Source: SZUA-309 sp050185825 (GTDB lineage: Bacteria > Pseudomonadota > Gammaproteobacteria > Pseudomonadales > Azotimanducaceae). Taken from it: DNA of 64,000 nt. Every line of letters begins with the position of its first letter. The stretch's first letter is position 1. Below, in pieces: positions 32,410 to 40,714 of this stretch. The translations under genes were made by a program, and so were the position numbers. The stretch is from the NCBI GenBank assembly GCA_050185825.1, contig JBFWZA010000004.1, forward strand, positions 62,001-126,000, written 5' to 3'. The notes beneath the pieces were generated by a model, which did no database searches, was not told where the DNA came from, and saw only the letters and a list, made by a program, of their open reading frames with translations.

Positions 32410-33171
32410 GTGACCGTCACCCTCATCACCGGCGCGTCGTCGGGCATCGGCAGGAGCCTCGCGCTCGCGCTGTCGGCGGGCGGTGATGCGGTGGCCGTCC
32501 TGGCACGGCGCGCGGACCTCCTGCAGTCGCTGGTGGCCGAGATCGAGATCGCCGGCGGCCGGGCGATGTCCGTCGCCTGCGACGTCACCGACCGCCAGGC
32601 CGTTCGGGACGCCATCCGCACCGTGGAACACGAGCTCGGTCCCGTCGAGCGGCTCATCGCCAACGCCGGCGGCGGCGAACCCACGGACTCCGCGCACCTC
32701 GACGCGGCCCACGTGGCCGATATCGTCGCGCTGAACCTGATGGGCGCCGTCTATTGCATCGAGGCCGTGCTGCCAGGCATGCTGCAGCGCAAACAAGGCC
32801 ACCTGGTGGCGATGAGCAGCCTGGCCGCGTACCGGGGCCTGCCCTGCGGCGGTGCCTACTCCGCCGCCAAGGCGGCACTGAGCAACCTGATGGAAAGCCT
32901 GCGTATCGACCTGAAGCCGCACGGCATCGACGTGACCCTGCTGCTGCCCGGCTTCGTGCGCACCAGCACGGGCCCGAAGAAGGCGAAGCGAGGCAAGCCG
33001 TTCCGGCTGGAGCTCGCGGACGCAACCGAGCGCATGGTCCGCGCGATCCGCGCCCGGCGCCGCCGATACGCCTTCCCGTGGACACTGGCAGCCGTCGCCC
33101 GGCTCGCGACCCTGCTGCCCGCCACCCTCTTCGACCGGCTGCTGGCCGGACGGGGACGAAAGATCAGCTGA
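32410..33171 (+). CDS. Short-chain dehydrogenase/reductase
   Basis: 253 residues, classical SDR. Cofactor motif TGASSGIG, structural NAG (IANAGGG), and the active-site Ser with YxxxK in SSLAAYRGLPCGGAYSAAK. The C-terminal part has basic and hydrophobic residues (RARRRRYAFPW) like membrane-associated SDRs acting on lipids. GTG start at 32410. It is followed by the Asp/Asn hydroxylase-like gene after nine bases. Confidence 0.9.
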   Translation: MTVTLITGASSGIGRSLALALSAGGDAVAVLARRADLLQSLVAEIEIAGGRAMSVACDVTDRQAVRDAIRTVEHELGPVERLIANAGGGEPTDSAHLDAAHVADIVALNLMGAVYCIEAVLPGMLQRKQGHLVAMSSLAAYRGLPCGGAYSAAKAALSNLMESLRIDLKPHGIDVTLLLPGFVRTSTGPKKAKRGKPFRLELADATERMVRAIRARRRRYAFPWTLAAVARLATLLPATLFDRLLAGRGRKIS

Positions 33172-33180
33172 GCACATACC

Positions 33181-33975
33181 ATGAACACGACCCAGCAACC
33201 CAAAGGACGTCTGCGCAACACCGTCAAGAAGGCGGGAAAGAAGCTGCTTCGCGGCACCGTTCTGGATTTTCTCGCGAAGAGCTCCCTGGTGCCCAACGAT
33301 CCGGTGATCAATAACGAGCACTTTCCCTGGGCCCGGGCATTTGCGGACAACTATCCGGCGATCCGGCGCGAGCTCATGGCGCAGCTCGCCAACCGGGCTG
33401 CGCTGCCGAACTTCCAGGAGATCTCCCCGGATCAGTACCGGATCTCTCCGGACAGTCTCTGGAAGACCTTCGTGCTGGTGGGTTTCGGGGAGCCGTCCGA
33501 GCTCAACTGCTCGCTCTGCCCGGAGACCGCGAAGGCGCTTGCCCAGGTGCCGAAGCTGGAAACCGCCTTCTTCTCCATCCTGGCGCCCGGCAAGCACGTA
33601 CCCAAACACCGGGGGATCACCAAGGGCATGGTCCGCGCGCACCTCGGCCTCAAGGTGCCCGCGCGTGCCGAAGACTGCTGGATGGACTGCGGCGATGCGC
33701 GCATCGTCTGGCACGAGGGTGAGCTCGTCTTCTTCGACGATACCTATCCCCATGCGGTGTGGAACAACACGGACGAAGAACGGGCCGTGCTGCTCTTCGA
33801 CTTCGAGCGGCCCATGACACGCGCCGGCCAGTGGGTTTCCCGGATCATGATGTGGGCGCTCAAGAAGACGGCCTACTTCAAAGACGCACAGCGGAACCAG
33901 CGGGAGTGGGAAAAGCGCTACGCGGCCGTTCTCGCCCAGCAGAGCAGCGAACGTTCACCGGCAGGGACAGCCTGA
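33181..33975 (+). CDS. Aspartyl/asparaginyl beta-hydroxylase-domain protein (LpxO-like)
   Basis: 264 residues. Fe(II)/2-oxoglutarate oxygenase core: first His in GKHVPKHRG, second His in DDTYPHAVWNNT, followed by the Arg of EERAVLLFDFERP. Bacterial relatives include LpxO, which hydroxylates lipid A acyl chains, and BlsI-like enzymes; which applies here is unknown. The preceding membrane-type SDR in the same direction makes a lipid substrate plausible. Confidence 0.85.
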   Translation: MNTTQQPKGRLRNTVKKAGKKLLRGTVLDFLAKSSLVPNDPVINNEHFPWARAFADNYPAIRRELMAQLANRAALPNFQEISPDQYRISPDSLWKTFVLVGFGEPSELNCSLCPETAKALAQVPKLETAFFSILAPGKHVPKHRGITKGMVRAHLGLKVPARAEDCWMDCGDARIVWHEGELVFFDDTYPHAVWNNTDEERAVLLFDFERPMTRAGQWVSRIMMWALKKTAYFKDAQRNQREWEKRYAAVLAQQSSERSPAGTA

Positions 33976-33994
33976 TCGTCGGCCTGCAGGGTAT

Positions 33995-34834
33995 TCATTT
34001 TCCCTCGACCTTCCCCGGCACCAGCAGCGCTGCCAGCACCTGCGCCAGATCCGGATCCTGCACATCCTTGAGCGAGCGCATGCGCTCGTAGACATCCGCC
34101 GCACCCCGGTGAAACCCACCCGGCAGCGACCGCGCCTCGAATGTGGCGGCAATCTCCTCCATCTCGCCGACGAATCGCCAGGCCTTGCCGGCGGTGGTGC
34201 GGGCGGCGCCCTCGGATCGCGATGCCAGCTCGGGCTGGGAGCGTGCCCACTCGTCCAGGAGCGATGGGGTGACCCCTTCCGCCTCGGCCAGCGCGCGGAT
34301 GGCGAGGAGCAGCGCGCTCGTTCCCTTGGTGTAGGCGGCGTAACACATCTTCAGCGCGGAGGCGGCACCCGGCGCTCCGGGCACCACGTGCACGCCGAGC
34401 ACGCCGTCACCGAACCAGTCCGGGACCGCCGAGGCACCGTCGCCGGACACGTACAGACGCGTGGTACCGCGGTGGTGCGCCGGCGGGCCGATGATGCCGC
34501 CGTCGACGAAGGCCGGCCCGACGACGTCCGCAAGCATCCGGGCGGTGGCGGGCGCGATCGCATTGGCGTCGAGATACGGGCCCCGGAAACCGGCACCGGC
34601 GACCGCCGTTGCCACGTCCAGCGCCGCATGTGGCGGGCAGACGCTGAGCACCGCGTCGGCTCCGGCCAGCAGATCGCCGAGTGTCGGCACCGCGGTCAGA
34701 CCTGCCGCCTCCGCCCGCTGTCGGGTCGCCGTGCTGCGGCCCTCCGGCAGCCAGCGCACCTCCTGTCCGGCCGCAACAAGCGCCGCGCCGAGAGAGGCTC
34801 CCATGGCACCGGGATGCAGCAGCGCGATCCTCAC
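33995..34834 (-). CDS. NAD(P)-dependent dehydrogenase, beta-hydroxyacid/DUF1932 type
   Basis: 279 residues. N-terminal Rossmann motif LLHPGAMGASLGAAL, middle motif GGIIGPPAHHRGTTRLYVSG, catalytic-type Lys in ASALKMCYAAYTKGTSALLL, and a C-terminal DUF1932 helical domain. Resembles 6-phosphogluconate/3-hydroxyisobutyrate dehydrogenases. The ATG overlaps the stop of the M20 amidase gene by four bases (ATGA), so the two form an operon. Confidence 0.88.
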   Translation of the reverse strand: MRIALLHPGAMGASLGAALVAAGQEVRWLPEGRSTATRQRAEAAGLTAVPTLGDLLAGADAVLSVCPPHAALDVATAVAGAGFRGPYLDANAIAPATARMLADVVGPAFVDGGIIGPPAHHRGTTRLYVSGDGASAVPDWFGDGVLGVHVVPGAPGAASALKMCYAAYTKGTSALLLAIRALAEAEGVTPSLLDEWARSQPELASRSEGAARTTAGKAWRFVGEMEEIAATFEARSLPGGFHRGAADVYERMRSLKDVQDPDLAQVLAALLVPGKVEGK

Positions 34835-36267
34835 AGACGGTAGTCCAGCGGCGGTTCGCGATCCCCCAGCAGCGCCTCGTAGTGCCAGTCCGGTCCCTGC
34901 TTCTCCTTGAGCTCGGTCTTCGCCTCGACGATGAGCTCCGGATTCACGTACAGATCGGCCGCCGTCCTGGCGAGCAGCCGTGCCGCAAGCCCCATCCCCT
35001 TGTGACCGATGCTGGTACCTCCGGCCGCCACCGCCTGCCAGCTGTGCGCGGGTGTGCCCGGCACCCAGGTGGCGGTGGTGAATCCCACCGTCGGCACGTT
35101 CCAGCTGACGTCGCCGACGTCTGTGGAACCCATACCCTGGGTGATCGCGAACGGCTGTACCTGATTGGTGGAGTCGACGGCAGGCAGCTCGCCGTCGAGT
35201 GTGCCGCGGAGCTCCCGGGCGAATGCGCGCTCGCCGTCGTCGTAGAGAAAGCCGCCCAGATCGCGCAGGTTGCCGTCCACCAGGCGCGCCAGGGTTTCGT
35301 TGGGCAGCAGCGGATAGTTGCCGTGCATGACTTCGTAGGTCATGGTCGTGCCTGTGCCCAGCGCCGCCGCGTCCGCGGCCCGCACGACGCGCTCGAACAG
35401 GTCGACCACCTGCTCGGCCTTGGGATGCCGCACGTAGTAATAAACCGCGGCCGTCTCGGGCACGATGTTGGGCGCATCCCCGCCATCGGTGATCACGTAG
35501 TGGATGCGGGCATCCGACGGCACGTGCTCACGCATCAGGTTCACCATGAAGTTCATGGCCTCCACGCCATCCAGCGCCGAGCGCCCCCGCTCCGGTGCGG
35601 AGGCTGCGTGCGCGGCAATCCCGTGGAAGGTGAAACGGCCGGATTTGTTTGCGGTGCTGCTTGCGGCCGCCGCACTGTTGCGGTCACCGGGATGCCAGTG
35701 CAGCACCACGTCCACGTCGTCGAAGAGCCCGGCCCGGGTGAGATAGACCTTGCCGGAGCCCCCTTCCTCCGCCGGCGTGCCATAGACCCGAACGGTGCCT
35801 GCGCGACCGCTGGCATCCAGCCAGTCTGCCACCGCGAGCCCGGCCGTGATCGAAGCGGCGCCGAAAAGGTGGTGGCCACAGGCGTGGCCCGGTGCGCCCG
35901 CTTCCCGGGGCTGGCGCTGCGGCACCGCGGCCTGGGACAGCCCCGGCAGGGCGTCGAACTCCGCCAGGATGCCGATCACCGGCTTGCCGCGGCCGTAGCT
36001 GGCGACGAAGGCGGTGGGGATGCCGGCCACCCCGGTCTGCATCCGGAAGCCCCTCGCCGCCAGCGGCGCCTGCAGCGCCTCGCTGCTCCGGGTCTCGAGG
36101 TAGCCCATCTCCGCGTATTCCCAGATCCGGTCTGCCAGCGCCGTGCCCGTGTCCAGGCGACTGTCCACCAGGGCGAGGATCTCCTCGTCGGCCAGCACGC
36201 CGGCCGTCGCCGTGGCGGTCAGCAGCAGCACGGCCATGCGCGCGACTCTGGTAGTCAAATAACTCAC
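34831..36267 (-). CDS. Secreted M20 peptidase/amidohydrolase (AbgB-like)
   Basis: 478 residues. A signal peptide (MAVLLLTATATAGVLA) precedes the M20D catalytic domain, with GHACGHHLFG and PAEEGGSGK as metal motifs, and a dimerisation domain around SGRFTFHGIAAHAASAPE. It would hydrolyse an N-acyl or aminobenzoyl-glutamate-like amide in the periplasm. Start GTG 36267 is chosen because GGAGG sits eight bases upstream; earlier in-frame ATGs at 36291 and 36321 lack this. Operon with the DUF1932 dehydrogenase. Confidence 0.85.
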   Translation of the reverse strand: MSYLTTRVARMAVLLLTATATAGVLADEEILALVDSRLDTGTALADRIWEYAEMGYLETRSSEALQAPLAARGFRMQTGVAGIPTAFVASYGRGKPVIGILAEFDALPGLSQAAVPQRQPREAGAPGHACGHHLFGAASITAGLAVADWLDASGRAGTVRVYGTPAEEGGSGKVYLTRAGLFDDVDVVLHWHPGDRNSAAAASSTANKSGRFTFHGIAAHAASAPERGRSALDGVEAMNFMVNLMREHVPSDARIHYVITDGGDAPNIVPETAAVYYYVRHPKAEQVVDLFERVVRAADAAALGTGTTMTYEVMHGNYPLLPNETLARLVDGNLRDLGGFLYDDGERAFARELRGTLDGELPAVDSTNQVQPFAITQGMGSTDVGDVSWNVPTVGFTTATWVPGTPAHSWQAVAAGGTSIGHKGMGLAARLLARTAADLYVNPELIVEAKTELKEKQGPDWHYEALLGDREPPLDYRL

Positions 36268-36475
36268 CAGTTTATCCTCCGGGTCTCGCATCGGGTGGCC
36301 CGCAAAGGTAGCCTGTTTCACAGTACGTTGACACCTGCCGGCGGATGCTGGACCTCCGGCGCGTCGTTCAGTTACCGTTCAGACAACCCGGCGTACAAGG
36401 CGTATAAAGGGCACCTGCTACTGGGCGAGCGTGACGCCGTGCAGAAGGCAGTTCCGGGACAAGACGAGGGACCAC

Positions 36476-36832
36476 ATGAAGCTTCAGGGAACCAACGGGC
36501 GCTATCTCGCCGCGATGCTGCTGACCGGCGTGCTGGCGGCACCCGGGGCGCTGGCCACCCTGCCCGAAGGCGTGCCCGTGCGCAGCATCGAGAACGCGGA
36601 CGACATCAGCGGCTGGTCCCACATCGACAACCAGCGCGTCCTGCTCAGTCTGAACGAGACGAACACCTACCTGCTGACGCTCAAGCACCAGTGCCACGGC
36701 CTGGCCTGGGCGCAGAACGTCACCGTCACCATGTCCAACAACACGATCTGGGCGGGATTCGACGAGATCCAGGCAGACGGCCTCGCCTGCCCCATCCACA
36801 GCATCCAGAAACTCGACCCGAAGGACCTGTAG
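36476..36832 (+). CDS. DUF6491-like secreted protein
   Basis: 118 residues. Signal peptide (YLAAMLLTGVLAAPGALA), then a compact domain IDNQRVLLSLNETNTYLLTL, with Cys in HQCHGL and LACPIHSIQ that probably pair. This resembles the small DUF6491 family of periplasmic proteins; two more distant members occur at 62136-63398. GAGGGA before the ATG. Its stop codon is followed at once by a tandem hairpin array. Confidence 0.75.
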   Translation: MKLQGTNGRYLAAMLLTGVLAAPGALATLPEGVPVRSIENADDISGWSHIDNQRVLLSLNETNTYLLTLKHQCHGLAWAQNVTVTMSNNTIWAGFDEIQADGLACPIHSIQKLDPKDL

Positions 36833-36940
36833 CCCTCAGCGTGCTTCCGACCGTCAGGTCGGCAAGAAGAGCCCTCAGCGTGCCGACCGTCAGGTCGGTA
36901 AAAAGAGACTTCAGCGTCCCACCGCTAGGTGGGAAGAAAG
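36833..36940. repeat. Three tandem hairpin units, about 36-39 bp each
   Basis: Units start at 36833, 36872 and 36908 with (C/A)(C/T)TCAGCGT. Each has a 6-bp stem and tetraloop: CCGACC-gtca-GGTCGG (36847-36862), the same at 36883-36898, and CCCACC-gcta-GGTGGG (36918-36933). The third stem changes both partners, preserving pairing. A/G-rich tails (AAGAAGAG, AAAAAGAG, AAGAAAG) follow. The stop codon of the minus-strand AgmX-like gene lies in the third loop. The array may act as a 3'-end stabiliser or terminator for both convergent transcripts. Confidence 0.75.
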
Positions 36941-37875
36941 TGAACCGGGTAGCTGATGGTCGTGGTGCTCACGTCCCGGGCGCCGAAGTCGAACAGCCGC
37001 ACCCGGCTGACGATCTTAGCCACCACGGCCTCGTCGGCCAGCTCTGAAGCAACCACCCGCACGTCCATCACCTGGCCCGTGGGGCTGATCACCAGCTCCA
37101 GAATGACCTTGCCCTGCAGCGTGGGATCCTGGCGGAGCGCGCGGTTGTAGATCGCGAAGATCGCACCCTTGTTGGTGTCGAAGACCCGGCGGATCTCCTC
37201 GATGCTGCGGCCGCGGGCATCGAGCTCACGCGGCGCCTGAACACCGCCTTCGCCCTTGCTGCCTTCGGGGACTTCCACCTTGGTCGTCTCCCGGCCGGAC
37301 AGCGCAACCCCGCCCGTGTCCCTGGACAGCTCGGCGACGTTGACACCGGCGCTGCGGGTACCGTGCTTGGAGGTGAGCACCGACCGGTCGATGCTGGCCG
37401 CCTCGCCGGCGCCCTGCTGGATGGCGCCGGTGTCCTGGAGCTTGCTCACGTCCACCGCCTCGCGCATGTCTGCAAAGGCATCCTTGAAGGCGAGCAGCCC
37501 GGAGACGGCCGCCTTCTCCTTGGCATCCGCCACGGTCGGCTGCGGCTCCGGCACCTTCTCGGGCACCGGCTCCGGCTTCTTCTCCGGTTCCGGCTCCGGT
37601 TTCACCTGCTCCTCCACGACCTCCGGCTTCGGCGGCGGTGGCGGCACCACCACGGGCTCCGGCTTGTCGAGCATGATGCGGGCAAGCTGCGGCGGCAGCT
37701 CCTCGAGCTCGCTGCGGTCCACTTCCGGCACCGGCAGCCAGGGGATCACCACCCCGGCGGTGAGAATCACCAGCAGCAGGTTGGTCAGGTATCTCTTGAT
37801 GTTCTTCGCGTCCTGGCGATGGGTGTCCCAGGGCAGCCGGAATTCCGGAATGTAGATCTGGGTGGTGGTCGTCAT
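36925..37875 (-). CDS. AgmX/PglI C-terminal-domain protein (TonB-like energy transducer)
   Basis: 316 residues. One N-terminal membrane helix (LTNLLLVILTAGVVIPWL), a proline/glutamate/lysine-rich spacer (about 70-115) of the TonB type, and a C-terminal domain IEEIRRVFDTNKGAIFAIYN ending SYPVHFLP, typical of AgmX/PglI proteins of the myxobacterial gliding apparatus. It should span the periplasm and transmit force from the ExbB-ExbD motor. Overlaps the preceding ExbD gene by four bases (ATGA). Last gene of the ten-gene cluster. Confidence 0.88.
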   Translation of the reverse strand: MTTTTQIYIPEFRLPWDTHRQDAKNIKRYLTNLLLVILTAGVVIPWLPVPEVDRSELEELPPQLARIMLDKPEPVVVPPPPPKPEVVEEQVKPEPEPEKKPEPVPEKVPEPQPTVADAKEKAAVSGLLAFKDAFADMREAVDVSKLQDTGAIQQGAGEAASIDRSVLTSKHGTRSAGVNVAELSRDTGGVALSGRETTKVEVPEGSKGEGGVQAPRELDARGRSIEEIRRVFDTNKGAIFAIYNRALRQDPTLQGKVILELVISPTGQVMDVRVVASELADEAVVAKIVSRVRLFDFGARDVSTTTISYPVHFLPT

Positions 37876-38432
37876 GACGCCCCTCCCGTCACCACCGGCA
37901 GCGCTGCCGCGGCGGTTTCCTGGCCGGCGCCTTCGAGCAGCTCCTGGTCCGTGTTCTGCAGCTTGTTGACAGCGAGGGAGATCTTCGCGAAGTCCGTCGT
38001 CTGGCAGGTCAGCATCACCTTCTTCAGCAGCCAGTAGGGCAGCTCCCGGTCGCCCATGATGGTGACCTCGAACCCACCTTCGGGGATCTCACCCTTGCGC
38101 GACGCCTGATACTCGAGCTCCGTCTTCAGCCCGTCGATCACCGACACCGTGGGATCCAGCAGGTCGGCAACCCGCGCCACGGGGCGGCCCTGCAGCACGA
38201 GATCCTCCTCGCTGATGGAGATCACCAGCCGGTTTTCCGGCCGCTGCTCGGAGGTCGAGTCCGGCAGCTTGATCTTCGAGCTGGTCTGGAGCACCTCCAC
38301 CTCGGAGGAGTTCACCATCAGGAAGAACACGAGGATGGTGAAGATGTCCATCAGCGAGACCAGGTTCAGAGCCCCGGACTTGCCATGCTTCTTCTGCGAG
38401 ATGCGACGCTGCTGGTGACGGATCTTGCTCAT
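37872..38432 (-). CDS. ExbD/TolR-family protein 1 (proton-site Asp present)
   Basis: 186 residues. A single N-terminal membrane helix, LNLVSLMDIFTILVFFLMV, carries the conserved proton-accepting Asp (Asp29). The periplasmic part is about 130 residues. Forms the stator with the ExbB-like protein and drives the AgmX/TonB-like protein. ATGA overlaps on both sides (38429-38432 and 37872-37875) show tight translational coupling. Confidence 0.9.
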   Translation of the reverse strand: MSKIRHQQRRISQKKHGKSGALNLVSLMDIFTILVFFLMVNSSEVEVLQTSSKIKLPDSTSEQRPENRLVISISEEDLVLQGRPVARVADLLDPTVSVIDGLKTELEYQASRKGEIPEGGFEVTIMGDRELPYWLLKKVMLTCQTTDFAKISLAVNKLQNTDQELLEGAGQETAAAALPVVTGGAS

Positions 38433-38938
38433 GACGTCGCCCCTTTCACCGGCGCGTCACCCAGTGAGATCACGGGGAAGAGCTCCGCATGGACTACCTC
38501 CAGGTTCTGCACCGTCGGGTAGGAGCGGACCTTATCCATGATGGTCACGAGCGTCTGGTAGTCCGTCTCCTGCTCGAGCAGCACGGTGATGTCCTGCTTC
38601 TCCGGCATGCGCCGCTTGAGCTCCTGCATCACCAGCGACAGCTGGTTGAAATCGTAGCTGCCATCCACCCGGGGAATGGTCTTGATGGTGCCGCCACGAC
38701 CGTCCGCGACCACCAGGGTATCCCCCTTGACCACCACCTCCAGATGCACGGTTTCCGGGTCGAACGCCTCCGCCGCACTTTCGCCGGTCGGAAAGTTCAG
38801 ATCGATGACCGTGGTGTGCGTGAACACCATGGACAGCAGCAGAACGGGCACCAGCACGATCATGAGGTTCATGAACGGGGTGACGTCCAGATCTGCAGCA
38901 TCCTGATGCTTGAACTTGCGGTGCTTGACGCGATCCAT
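38429..38938 (-). CDS. ExbD/TolR-family protein 2 (proton-site Asp replaced by Asn)
   Basis: 169 residues. The helix begins LDVTPFMNLMIVLVPVLLLS; the position normally held by the essential Asp is Asn24. The periplasmic domain (about 45-165) is retained. It probably forms a heteromeric stator with ExbD 1, in which only one subunit moves protons. AAGGAGAT upstream supports the start. Paired ExbD proteins also occur in the Agl gliding motor. Confidence 0.88.
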   Translation of the reverse strand: MDRVKHRKFKHQDAADLDVTPFMNLMIVLVPVLLLSMVFTHTTVIDLNFPTGESAAEAFDPETVHLEVVVKGDTLVVADGRGGTIKTIPRVDGSYDFNQLSLVMQELKRRMPEKQDITVLLEQETDYQTLVTIMDKVRSYPTVQNLEVVHAELFPVISLGDAPVKGATS

Positions 38939-39005
38939 GCCGTATCTCCTTGGCGGCCTTCATCCGAGCGACCCGCGGGTCGCCCACGTCGACTGAGTCG
39001 ACCGG

Positions 39006-39683
39006 TCAGGCCTTCGCCGGGGCGGCCTTCTGAGCCGATGCGGTGGCAGCAGCCTGCTCGCCGTCCATCAGGTTCAGGAACTTCACCACCGCGATCTCCA
39101 GGCTCTCGACGATGGCGGCCGTTTTCGACTGCAGCATGGAGTGCACGAGCAGCAGCGGAATCGCCACCATCAGGCCGAACGCCGTGGTGTTCATGGCGAT
39201 GGAGATGGAGGACGAGAGCAGGCTCGCCTTCTCGGCAGGATCGGCGTTGGCCACCGCGGTGAAGGCCGCGATCAGGCCGATGATGGTGCCGAGCAGACCG
39301 AGCAGGGTCGCGATGTTCGCGAACGTGGCCAGATAGGGCGTGCGCCGCTCGATGTTGGGCAGGATCTCCAGGAGCCCTTCCTCCATGGCGTACTCGATGT
39401 CGGATCGACGCCGGGAAGAGGACCGCCGGTTCATGCCGTCTGCGATGATGCGAGCCATGGCAGAGCCGGACTTGCGGGTCACCTCGGCGAGCTCCCGTTC
39501 GCGACGCTGCTTCAGAAGCGGCAGGATCTTGTTGAAGTCGCGTCGGTTCACGCGCGTCTGGTTCATGAGGTACAGGAATCTTTCCAGCGCGATCGCGAGC
39601 CCGATCCCCAGCACGATGGCGATGGGATACATGAAGGGACCACCATCCTGGAAGAAGCTGACAAAGGTCGTGTACATGTCCAT
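39006..39683 (-). CDS. MotA/TolQ/ExbB-family proton channel protein
   Basis: 225 residues with three membrane helices: GGPFMYPIAIVLGIGLAIAL near the N-terminus, and ATLLGLLGTIIGLIAAFTAV and AMNTTAFGLMVAIPLLLVHS towards the C-terminus, separated by a cytoplasmic loop. The Ala/Lys-rich tail is unconserved. It assembles with the ExbD proteins into a proton-driven motor. The start ATG 39683 has GGAGGAG upstream, which is encoded in the last codons of the preceding gene. Confidence 0.93.
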   Translation of the reverse strand: MDMYTTFVSFFQDGGPFMYPIAIVLGIGLAIALERFLYLMNQTRVNRRDFNKILPLLKQRRERELAEVTRKSGSAMARIIADGMNRRSSSRRRSDIEYAMEEGLLEILPNIERRTPYLATFANIATLLGLLGTIIGLIAAFTAVANADPAEKASLLSSSISIAMNTTAFGLMVAIPLLLVHSMLQSKTAAIVESLEIAVVKFLNLMDGEQAAATASAQKAAPAKA

Positions 39684-39686
39684 TTA

Positions 39687-40031
39687 CTACTCCTCCGATA
39701 ACTTCGCTGTTGTATCCAGCGACGATTTCGCTGTTGTTCCCAGCGACGATTTCGCTGCATCCAGCGACTCAAAATAGGTCAGCTCCCGCCGGTAGGCCGG
39801 TGGGTAGAGCCGACGGAAAACATCCAGCTCCGAGTAGCGGGCATCGAGCTCGATCTCCGGCAGCCCGCTCGGATCGCGCCAGGGCAAGATATATAGAACT
39901 TTCGGCAGCTCTTGGTTGCCGGAGATCACGGTTTCATCAAGCCGGATGACCCCACGCGGCGATTCCGCCGCCTCTTCCGCAAACGCGACGGTCGACATCA
40001 GCAGGGCCGAGAGTGCGAGCAGTCGCTTCAT
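39687..40031 (-). CDS. Small secreted protein of the Exb/TPR cluster, with C-terminal repeats
   Basis: 114 residues: signal peptide MKRLLALSALLMSTVAFA, then a central region GNQELPKVLYILPWRDPS that is common to proteins of such clusters, and a repetitive tail (AAKSSLG, TTAKSSLD, TTAKLSEE). The tail is encoded by 24-bp DNA repeats. ATG overlaps the upstream TPR gene stop by four bases; the end carries the Shine-Dalgarno of exbB. Function unknown; a link between the motor and the outer-membrane lipoproteins is a guess. Confidence 0.75.
   Translation of the reverse strand: MKRLLALSALLMSTVAFAEEAAESPRGVIRLDETVISGNQELPKVLYILPWRDPSGLPEIELDARYSELDVFRRLYPPAYRRELTYFESLDAAKSSLGTTAKSSLDTTAKLSEE
39697..39765. 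repeat. 24-bp coding tandem repeat, about three units
   Basis: Units at about 39697-39720, 39721-39744 and 39745-39765; shared core ACGATTTCGCTG. They encode the TTAKSSLD-type repeats at the C-terminus of the small secreted protein. Perfect in-frame length suggests copy-number variation without frameshift. Confidence 0.7.
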
Positions 40032-40714
40032 GAGCCGAGCCTCCGTTCCAGATCGACGACCCAGCCCTCCACGCGGCGATCCGGCTCGGCGCCCAGAGAC
40101 TGGTAGTGCCGGTAGCTCACCAGCGCATCCGAGAGGCGTCCGAGGTAGAGCTCGTAGAGGATCCCGAGATTGAGGTAGGCGGTACGGTCCTCCGGCACCA
40201 GCTCGATGCAGTTCAGGTAGTGGCGCTCGGCGGCCTCGAAGTCGCCGTTCACCCGGGCAAGCAGACCCAGCTCGTTGTGCGCGGTGCAGTTGTAAGGATT
40301 GGCGGCAGCGGCGGCCTCGAAGGCGCGACGCGCGTCTTCGGGCTGGTCGAGCGCCACGTAGACCTGACCCAGGTTGATCCACGGTCCGGCGAGCTCCGGC
40401 TGCTCGCTCGTGATCGTCAGCAGCAGCACCTCCGCCTCCCGGTACCGGTCTTCCTGCAGCAGCGCCACGGCCTGCTCGAACTCGGTCGCTACCCGGTTCG
40501 AGACTTCCGGTACGGGCACGTCGGCACGCGGGCGGGGTGTGATCCCGCTGCCCGTGGTGACCGAAGCCTTCTGGTCAATCGTGTCACGGCTTTGGGAAGC
40601 CGACTCCGAAGACTTGGCCGTCGGATCACCGCCGGGAAGCGAGACACAAGCGGTCAGCAGCACGGGCAGAAGCATGCCCAGAGCCACCTCAGTAAATGGT
40701 TTCAACGTACGCAA
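40028..40714 (-). CDS. TPR lipoprotein of the Exb/TPR cluster (AglT/GltE-like)
   Basis: 228 residues. Lipobox LTAC (Cys23), a low-complexity Ser/Thr linker, then about three to four TPR motifs (FEQAVALLQEDRYREAEVLL; WINLGQVYVALDQPEDARRA; HNELGLLARVNGDFEAAERH; YLNLGILYELYLGRLSDALV). Probably held in the outer membrane, facing the periplasm. Starts 26 bases inside the end of the larger TPR gene. Confidence 0.88.
   Translation of the reverse strand: MRTLKPFTEVALGMLLPVLLTACVSLPGGDPTAKSSESASQSRDTIDQKASVTTGSGITPRPRADVPVPEVSNRVATEFEQAVALLQEDRYREAEVLLLTITSEQPELAGPWINLGQVYVALDQPEDARRAFEAAAAANPYNCTAHNELGLLARVNGDFEAAERHYLNCIELVPEDRTAYLNLGILYELYLGRLSDALVSYRHYQSLGAEPDRRVEGWVVDLERRLGS

Noticed and set aside
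34681..37047. 788-codon open frame on the plus strand across the M20 amidase region
   Set aside because: It is antisense to clear M20 and DUF1932 genes, is rich in His/Arg/Gly/Gln as expected of GC-rich antisense frames, and shows no domain.
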